From positions 1-5,565 of the forward strand of contig DATFWQ010000288.1 in the NCBI GenBank assembly GCA_035259145.1: DNA of 5,565 bases, written 5' to 3'. This document shows positions 1 through 4,425 of the stretch, piece by piece. This DNA comes from CF-161 sp035259145. Its GTDB lineage: Bacteria > Chloroflexota > Dormibacteria > Dormibacterales > Dormibacteraceae. The first letter of the stretch is position 1; each line of letters begins with the position of its first letter. Under the pieces are notes generated by a model. The model was not told the DNA's origin, did no database searches, and saw only the letters and a program-made list of their open reading frames with translations. Both the position numbers and the translations under genes were made by a program.

Positions 1-681
1 CTTGTCCGAGGCGGCAGCAGATCGCATCTGCTTCACAAAGCTCGGATACACCCCGGCCAGCAGCGGGTAGACCTCCTCCCGCAGGACACGGAGCTCGTCG
101 GCCGTGGGCGCCGGCGTCTCTCCGACGTCGGCGCGGCTTGGTAGCTCGAACCCGGTGGCGGCCCGGACGCTCTCCACGGACTGCCCGGGATGGTAGGAGT
201 CCAGGACCAGCCGGCCGGCCGAGTTGTCGAATCCAAGCACGGCCCGTGAGGTCACAACGCGGTCGGGGGTCCCGGCGGCCGTGACGAAGTCGACGCGAGG
301 GACGAACACCCGCGGAGTGTGCTCTGTCCTGAAAAGGATGACACGCCTTACCGCGGGGTAGAGTACGGCCGACCCGAACGCGCCGGGGAAGCGACGCCGA
401 GGCCGCCCGTAGTCGCCCAGCACGTGCAGGTTGATGCGCCCGCTCATGTCGATCTGGACGCCGGACAGGAAGAAGACGTCGAGCTCGCCGCGCTGGGCGA
501 AGTCGAAGAACTCCTTTGACCCAATGAACGGCACCCCACCCTCCAGGCCTGGGAGCCGGAAACGGAGGCGGGGAGCATGGCTGCGCTGGGCCAGAACCAC
601 CCCCGCAGCCGGAATAGGCGAGTTGACCCCGATCCCCACCCGCTCACGGTCACGAATGGCCCGCGCAATGGCGCAGGCCAT
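1..681 (-). CDS. Family I CoA-transferase subunit B (AtoA/GctB/IpdB-like), 3' end outside the window
   Basis: The beta subunit of a two-subunit CoA-transferase moves CoA between a donor thioester and an acceptor acid through a glutamyl-CoA intermediate. The frame is open for 227 codons from the ATG at 681 to the window edge, with no stop. Visible family features, compared with remembered E. coli AtoA and M. tuberculosis IpdB, are an N-terminal VGIGVNSP segment (residues 15-22), a Glu in LEGG (E47, near AtoA's catalytic Glu46), FFLSGVQID (about 70-78), the FPGAFGSA glycine turn, RVFVPRVDFV, and a C-terminal HPGQSVESVRAATGFE stretch. It lies 7 bp after the subunit A stop, so the two are probably cotranscribed. 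GAGGAGG precedes the ATG but leaves only 2 nt. The frame continues upstream through family-like YAVEEV to a TTG at 702, which may be the true start. The physiological substrate cannot be read from sequence. Confidence 0.88.
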   Translation of the reverse strand, partial: MACAIARAIRDRERVGIGVNSPIPAAGVVLAQRSHAPRLRFRLPGLEGGVPFIGSKEFFDFAQRGELDVFFLSGVQIDMSGRINLHVLGDYGRPRRRFPGAFGSAVLYPAVRRVILFRTEHTPRVFVPRVDFVTAAGTPDRVVTSRAVLGFDNSAGRLVLDSYHPGQSVESVRAATGFELPSRADVGETPAPTADELRVLREEVYPLLAGVYPSFVKQMRSAAASDK

Positions 682-688
682 GACCTCC

Positions 689-1360
689 TCAACCGCGTAC
701 AAGGACCAGCGTGTCTACAAATGCCGCCGGGATCATCTGTTCGTCAGGTGCCAGGCTGCACGCCGCCTGCTGGTGCACCGCGTCCACCGAGTAGATGACG
801 TGCCGCGAGGCCTGGGCCACGAGGCGATCGTCGTACACGGTGCTTATCACCACGTTACCCGCGAAGTCGGCGCGGCTGCCGTGCAGCAGCGCGAACTCGG
901 GTCTGATGGCCGGCACGAGCACCACCCTTTGCCCGGGCCGGTAAGGGTCGTCGATGACGCGGAAATCAGGACGCCACCGCAGCAGGTCGCTGGCGAGCAG
1001 CCCCGGGACCGGGGTGAATGAGACGCCGGACGCCCCAGCCTGGAGCGCCATGAGCATGGCCGGTCACGTGGAGTCCAGCACGCGCAGCGCCCCGGATTCG
1101 ACCGAACGTGTGAATGCGGGGGCGAAGCCGTCCTCGCCGAGATCGACGCCGCTCGACTCCAGAGATCCCGCGCAGCCGGCGGCGATCAGCATCTCGACCG
1201 CCCGGCCGCCGGTCGGCACTCCCACCAGGTGCAGATTGCGGCGGCCCTGCCGGATCAGCTCCTCGACCAGCCCAATCGCATCCGGCCGGCCCAGTGCTAC
1301 GCTCGCGCCATCGGGGATCGCCGCGACGGCTTCGGCCACCGTGTTCAGTTCGATCGTCAT
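689..1360 (-). pseudogene. Family I CoA-transferase subunit A (AtoD/GctA/IpdA-like), interrupted by an in-frame TGA
   Basis: This is the alpha subunit partner of the downstream beta subunit. The ATG at 1360 has GGGAG 10 nt upstream (1371-1375). Reading gives 98 codons, a TGA at 1064-1066, then the same frame continues for 124 more codons to the TGA at 689. Family sequence is intact on both sides: VALGRPDAIGLVEELIRQG and LHLVGVPTGG before the stop, and LQAGASGVSFTPVPGL, VVLVPAIRPEFALLHG, GNVVISTVYDD and a C-terminal IPAAFVDTLV after it. The total of 223 codons matches AtoD-type subunits of about 220 residues, so the gene is full length apart from the stop. Possible explanations are a recent nonsense mutation, a base-call error, or UGA recoding. 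Aligned by eye with remembered AtoD and IpdA, the position falls on Thr and Glu, so it is not an obvious catalytic site. No Shine-Dalgarno precedes the internal ATG at 1057, so efficient restart looks unlikely. If truncated, the complex should be inactive. Confidence 0.85.
1029..1049 (-). other. Hairpin just downstream of the in-frame TGA (SECIS-like geometry)
   Basis: On the minus-strand transcript, GGCGCUCCA (1049-1041) pairs with UGGGGCGUC (1037-1029) around the loop GGC (1040-1038). That gives 9 consecutive pairs, two of them G-U. Counting the U of the UGA as 1, the loop starts at nucleotide 27, so 23 nt separate the UGA from it. Bacterial SECIS models allow about 16-37 nt and require a G in the first two loop bases, and both conditions hold. 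The core CAGGCUG resembles CAGGUCUG of E. coli fdhF. The structure lies in coding sequence of a GC-rich genome, where stems this strong can arise by chance, so function is unproven. Confidence 0.35.
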
Positions 1361-1431
1361 CCCGGCCAGTCTCCCACGAACCCGCCCAGTCCGGATACTG
1401 TCGAATCATCACTTCTGGAGGGAACGGCCAA
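1361..1431. promoter_or_regulatory. Divergent intergenic region between the two CoA-transferase operons
   Basis: These 71 bp separate the start of subunit A (minus) from the small leader ORF (plus), so promoters for both transcripts are expected here or inside the flanking genes. I see no convincing -35/-10 pair. The best plus-strand -10-like hexamer is GATACT at 1394-1399, without a good -35. On the minus strand TTGGCC followed 15 nt later by GATGAT is a weak pair. The only clear signals are Shine-Dalgarno sequences: GGGAG for subunit A at 1371-1375 and GGAGGG for the plus operon at 1417-1422. Shared regulation of both operons from this gap is plausible but not shown by any large palindrome. 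Confidence 0.4.
1417..1422 (+). promoter_or_regulatory. Strong Shine-Dalgarno GGAGGG for the leader ORF
   Basis: GGAGGG lies 9 nt before the GTG at 1432. It is the best ribosome binding site in the 5' part of the plus operon. The following CoA-transferase start at 1551 has no such motif, so this site argues that ribosomes enter at 1432. Confidence 0.6.
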
Positions 1432-1551
1432 GTGACCACTCCGTCAGCTGAAGCGGACGGCTTCAACAACGACCTCCTGGACGGCGGGATGACCAATCTC
1501 CTGTCTCTCTCGCGCCCGGCGGGCCGCCGGCGCCAGCGTCACAAGCCGTGA
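1432..1551 (+). CDS. Small leader ORF (39 aa), translationally coupled to the class III CoA-transferase
   Basis: I do not recognise this peptide. It starts at GTG 1432 after GGAGGG with 9-nt spacing and ends at TGA 1549-1551, whose last base is the A of the next gene's ATG (TGATG overlap). About 32 of 39 sense codons end in G or C, in line with the coding bias of the neighbours. The first half is acidic (GFNNDLLDGG) and the tail is strongly basic (RPAGRRRQRHKP); there is no signal peptide or membrane segment. It could be a leader peptide that loads ribosomes onto the CoA-transferase, a genuine microprotein, or a remnant of an N-terminal extension. The coupling layout is the best-supported part; function is unknown. 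Confidence 0.5.
   Translation: MTTPSAEADGFNNDLLDGGMTNLLSLSRPAGRRRQRHKP
1516..1530 (+). other. GC hairpin ahead of the CoA-transferase start
   Basis: CCGGCG (1516-1521) and CGCCGG (1525-1530) are perfect inverted repeats around a GGC loop, giving a 6-bp all-GC stem that ends 20 nt before the ATG at 1551. It lies inside the Arg-rich tail of the leader ORF and sits where a Shine-Dalgarno might otherwise be approached. Ribosomes translating the leader would melt it, fitting a coupling mechanism. Chance occurrence is quite possible at this GC content. Confidence 0.35.
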
Positions 1552-2765
1552 TGCAAAACGCCGCCCTGAGCGGAATCCGCGTCATAGACCTGACTCAGTT
1601 CGAGGCAGGCCCGTCCTGCACCGAAGCACTGGCCTGGCTCGGTGCCGACGTGATCAAGATCGAACCGCCTGGTGGTGGTGAGCAGGCCCGCGGTGCGTCC
1701 ACAGACCGGCCCGGTCTGGACTCGCACTACTTCCTGCTCCTCAACGCCAACAAGCGGAGCGTCACCCTCAACCTGCGCCACGCCGATGGTGCCGCGATCC
1801 TCGTGCGGCTGCTGAAAGGCGCCGACGTCTTCATCGAGAACCTTGGTCCCGGCAGCGTGGAGCGGCTCGGTTTCGACTACGAGAGCGTCAGCGCGATCAA
1901 CCCGCGCATCGTCTACGCGCAGATCAAGGGCTTTCCCCCGGACGGCCCTTACGGCAACTTCCTGAGCTTCGACCACATCGGCCAGGCGGTGGGCGGCGCA
2001 GTCAGCGTCACCGGCGCGCGCGACGGTCCGCCGCTCAAGCCGGGGCCGACGATCGCCGACACCGGCACCGGCCTGCATTGCGCGGTCGGCATCCTGGCAG
2101 CCCTCCTCCAACGCCAGCAGACAGGCGTGGGACAGCGCGTGGAGGTCGCGATGCAGGAGGCCGTGATCAACTACTGCCGCGTCTCTTATGCGGTGCAGGC
2201 GCGAACCGGGCGTGCCGCCGAACGAAGTGGGAACCAGGGTCAGCTCGGCATGACCGCACCGCTGGACATCTTCCCCTGCCGCCCCGGCGGCTCCAACGAC
2301 TACGTGTTCATCTACACGGCGCGCGCCCACAATCAGCACTGGCTTGCCCTGCTGGATGTCATCGGCCGGCCCGAGCTCAAAGAGGACCCCCGGTTCGCCA
2401 GCCCGGCGACCCGAGCCGCACACGCCGATGCGGTCGGTGAGGTCATCTCGGCCTGGACGCGGCGGCGGACCAAGCAGGAGGCGATGCAGGCGCTAGGCAG
2501 TGCCGGCGTCCCAGCGGGCGCGGTCTTCGACACACTCGAGCTCTCCGAGGACCCCTATCTACGACAGCGCGGCATGTTCGTCACCGTTCGACACCCCGAG
2601 CGTGGTGATTTCACGATGCCAGGCTGGCCGGTGAGGATGTCCTGCTCGCACGTCGATGTGGCTCCGGCTCCACTGCTGGGTCAGCACAATCGCGACGTGT
2701 ACTGCGGCATCCTCGGGTTGAGCGAACCCGAGCTCATCCGGCTCGCGAATGAAGGAGTGATCTGA
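1551..2765 (+). CDS. Class III (CaiB/Frc-type) acyl-CoA transferase
   Basis: A cytoplasmic CoA-transferase predicted to pass CoA from a donor thioester to an organic acid through an aspartyl-CoA anhydride/thioester intermediate. At 404 residues it has the usual family length. Visible are the N-terminal RVIDLTQFEAGPSCTEALAW and LGADVIKIEPP, NANKRSVTLNL, DVFIENLGPG, the catalytic Asp in GPTIADTGTG (D170, aligning with Asp169 of O. formigenes Frc), GILAALLQRQQTGVGQRVEVAMQ, and the C-terminal GVPAGAVFDTLELSEDP and APLLGQHN. Frc's Trp48 is an alanine here (A49), Frc's Gln17 is a Glu (E18), and the GGGGQ loop is absent, so formyl-CoA:oxalate specificity should not be assumed. A GTG directly before the ATG (1548) is an alternative start; neither has a Shine-Dalgarno. 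The start overlaps the leader ORF stop, and the stop abuts the ThDP enzyme start. The substrate is unknown; a dicarboxylate or 2-hydroxy acid is inferred from the neighbour. Confidence 0.92.
   Translation: MQNAALSGIRVIDLTQFEAGPSCTEALAWLGADVIKIEPPGGGEQARGASTDRPGLDSHYFLLLNANKRSVTLNLRHADGAAILVRLLKGADVFIENLGPGSVERLGFDYESVSAINPRIVYAQIKGFPPDGPYGNFLSFDHIGQAVGGAVSVTGARDGPPLKPGPTIADTGTGLHCAVGILAALLQRQQTGVGQRVEVAMQEAVINYCRVSYAVQARTGRAAERSGNQGQLGMTAPLDIFPCRPGGSNDYVFIYTARAHNQHWLALLDVIGRPELKEDPRFASPATRAAHADAVGEVISAWTRRRTKQEAMQALGSAGVPAGAVFDTLELSEDPYLRQRGMFVTVRHPERGDFTMPGWPVRMSCSHVDVAPAPLLGQHNRDVYCGILGLSEPELIRLANEGVI
2751..2757 (+). promoter_or_regulatory. Ribosome binding site of the ThDP enzyme
   Basis: GAAGGAG, inside the last codons of the CoA-transferase, lies 8 nt before GTG 2766. 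It decides that start: the GTG follows the TGA of the preceding gene with no spacer, and the protein then begins with the expected N-terminal TGNEILARALRQHGV of the family. Confidence 0.7.
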
Positions 2766-4385
2766 GTGACGGGCAACGAGATTCTGGCCAGGGCGCTCCG
2801 CCAGCACGGGGTCGATCACGTCTTCTTCTTGATGGGTGGCCCCATGATCGACGCTGAGAACGCCTGCCTGGATGCGGGCGTCCGCATGATCGACGTCCGT
2901 CATGAGCAGGCTGCTGCGATGATGGCCACCGCTTACAGTCGCGTCCTCAGCCGGCCGAGCGTGTGCATGGCCGCATCCGGGCCAGGCACGACCAACCTGG
3001 TGACCGGCGTGGCCCACGCCTCTGTCGACTGTGCTCCGGTCATCGCCATCGGAGGCTCCAGCCCGGTAAGCCAGTTCGGCATGGGCGCCTTCCAGGAAAT
3101 GGACCAGGTGGCGATGATGAGGCCGATCACGCGCTGGGCCGAACGGGCGTACGACGCGCGACGGATTCCCGAGCTCCTGTCGGCCGCCTTCCGGCACGCC
3201 TTCGCGGCTCAGCCCGGGCCGGTCTATCTGGACATGCCCGGCGACGTGCTCTATCGCGATGTCGACCCGTCGGACGTTCGCTGGGTCGAGCCGGACCTAA
3301 CGCGCCAGCGGCCTCTGGGCGACCCCCAGCTCGTGGATCGCGCTATTGCACTGCTGGAACAGGCCGAGCGCCCTGTCCTGATCGCCGGCAGTGGGATTCT
3401 GTGGTCTGCTGCCGCCGGCGAGCTCCAGGCCTGGGTCGAGCGGTCGACGATGCCCTTCTGGACGACCCCTCAGGGCCGCGGAGTCATCCCCGAGGACCAC
3501 CCGCTCTGCTTCTTGAGCGCGCGGGCCACCGCCTTCCGCGAGGCGGACCTGGTCCTGGTGGTTGGCACCCGCCTCAACTACGTGATCGACTTCGGCCGGC
3601 CGCCCCGGCTCGCCGCAGAGGCGCGCATGATCCAGATCGACCTAGATCCCGCCGAGCTGGGTAGGACGCGTCACGTGGACGTGGGCATCGCGGGCGACGC
3701 CCGGGCCGTGCTGGGCCAGCTCCTGGACGCCGTCGATCGCCGGCTCGCGGGCCGCTACGACCGGTGGGTCGCGTATCTCGCGGACATCAACGAGGAGAAG
3801 CGGCTCGACGCCGAGCGCGCGATGAGCACGGATCAGCTGCCTATCCACCCGCTGCGCCTGTGCAGGGAGGTGCGCGACTTCCTGGAGCGAGACGCCATCC
3901 TGTGCGTAGACGGCCAGGAAATCCTGAATTTTGGCCGCCAGTCGATTCCCACGTACTTTCCCGGACACCGTCTGAACTCCGGTCCGTTCGGCACTATGGG
4001 TGTCGGCCTGCCGTTCGGCCTGGGCGCCAAGGTGGCGCGCCCTGACAGTCAGGTCCTCGTGCTCCACGGCGACGGCTCGATGGGCCTCAATGCGATGGAG
4101 CTGGACACGGCCGTGAGACACCGGATCAACGTCGTGACGGTCGTGAGCAACAACGGGGGCTGGACCGCTTCCGACCGGCCCAAGGCGGGCCGCGACCTCG
4201 GCTACACCCGCTTCGACCTCGTCGCCAAGGCGCTCGGCTGCCATGGCGAGCACGTCGAGCACCCGGACGAAATCAGCCCGGCACTTACTCGGGCCGCCCA
4301 GAGCGGCGGGCCGGCTGTAGTAAACGTGGTGACGGATGCCGCCGCACGCGCTCGAACGGCGAGGTTCGCCACCTATTCGACGTAG
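2766..4385 (+). CDS. ThDP-dependent enzyme of the oxalyl-CoA decarboxylase / 2-hydroxyacyl-CoA lyase group
   Basis: Predicted to break or form a C-C bond next to an acyl-CoA carbonyl using thiamine diphosphate and Mg2+. The 539 residues fall into the three usual domains: pyrimidine-binding (about 1-165) with catalytic Glu47 in VRHEQAA and SGPGTTN at 71-77; a central Rossmann-like domain (about 185-320) with RPVLIAGSG and the run TRLNYVIDFGRPPR; and ThDP-binding (about 355-530) with GDGSMG (435-440) and SNNGGW (461-466), the GDG...NN cofactor motif. GAFQEMDQ (107-114), FGRPPR and HRLNSGPFGTMGVG resemble human HACL1 by recall. Oxalyl-CoA decarboxylase has Tyr120-Glu121 where this has Phe109-Gln110. 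The cofactor motif reads GDGS rather than the GDSAFGFS of both CoA-linked enzymes, and the C-terminal tail is shorter. Acetolactate synthase-like annotation is likely in databases, but coupling to a CoA-transferase supports a CoA thioester substrate. Exact substrate unknown. Confidence 0.9.
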   Translation: MTGNEILARALRQHGVDHVFFLMGGPMIDAENACLDAGVRMIDVRHEQAAAMMATAYSRVLSRPSVCMAASGPGTTNLVTGVAHASVDCAPVIAIGGSSPVSQFGMGAFQEMDQVAMMRPITRWAERAYDARRIPELLSAAFRHAFAAQPGPVYLDMPGDVLYRDVDPSDVRWVEPDLTRQRPLGDPQLVDRAIALLEQAERPVLIAGSGILWSAAAGELQAWVERSTMPFWTTPQGRGVIPEDHPLCFLSARATAFREADLVLVVGTRLNYVIDFGRPPRLAAEARMIQIDLDPAELGRTRHVDVGIAGDARAVLGQLLDAVDRRLAGRYDRWVAYLADINEEKRLDAERAMSTDQLPIHPLRLCREVRDFLERDAILCVDGQEILNFGRQSIPTYFPGHRLNSGPFGTMGVGLPFGLGAKVARPDSQVLVLHGDGSMGLNAMELDTAVRHRINVVTVVSNNGGWTASDRPKAGRDLGYTRFDLVAKALGCHGEHVEHPDEISPALTRAAQSGGPAVVNVVTDAAARARTARFATYST

Positions 4386-4392
4386 CTCCGGC

Positions 4393-4421
4393 GGCCACGA
4401 GTTGTGTTCGTAGGGGTGGTC
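4393..4421. terminator. Weak stem-loop between convergent genes, possible bidirectional terminator
   Basis: In the 40-bp gap between the ThDP enzyme stop and the ftsH stop, GGCCAC (4393-4398) can pair with GTGGTC (4416-4421), one pair being G-U, around a 17-nt loop. A competing inner stem is ACGA (4397-4400) with TCGT (4408-4411). No T tract follows on either strand, so it is not a classical intrinsic terminator; the location between converging genes is the main support. Confidence 0.25.
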
Positions 4422-4425
4422 CGAC

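Noticed and set aside
431..1021. 196-codon plus-strand frame across subunits A and B.
   Set aside because: It is antisense to two recognisable proteins, spans their junction, and has low-complexity composition.
1049..1057. Internal ATG codons (1057 and 1051) as the start of a separate short gene for the second half of subunit A.
   Set aside because: No Shine-Dalgarno precedes them and the downstream part is only a fragment of a single domain, so this is better described as one interrupted gene.
1431..1440. AGTG-AC-CACT inverted repeat as a possible operator.
   Set aside because: Four-base arms are too short to support a binding site, and it overlaps the GTG start of the leader ORF.
966..1496. 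Minus-strand frame spanning the divergent promoter region and subunit A.
   Set aside because: It is Arg- and Gly-rich and out of frame with the recognisable subunit A sequence; a shadow frame.
1539..2423. 294-codon minus-strand frame.
   Set aside because: It mirrors the codon pattern of the class III CoA-transferase, which has clear family motifs in the plus frame; the antisense product shows nothing recognisable.
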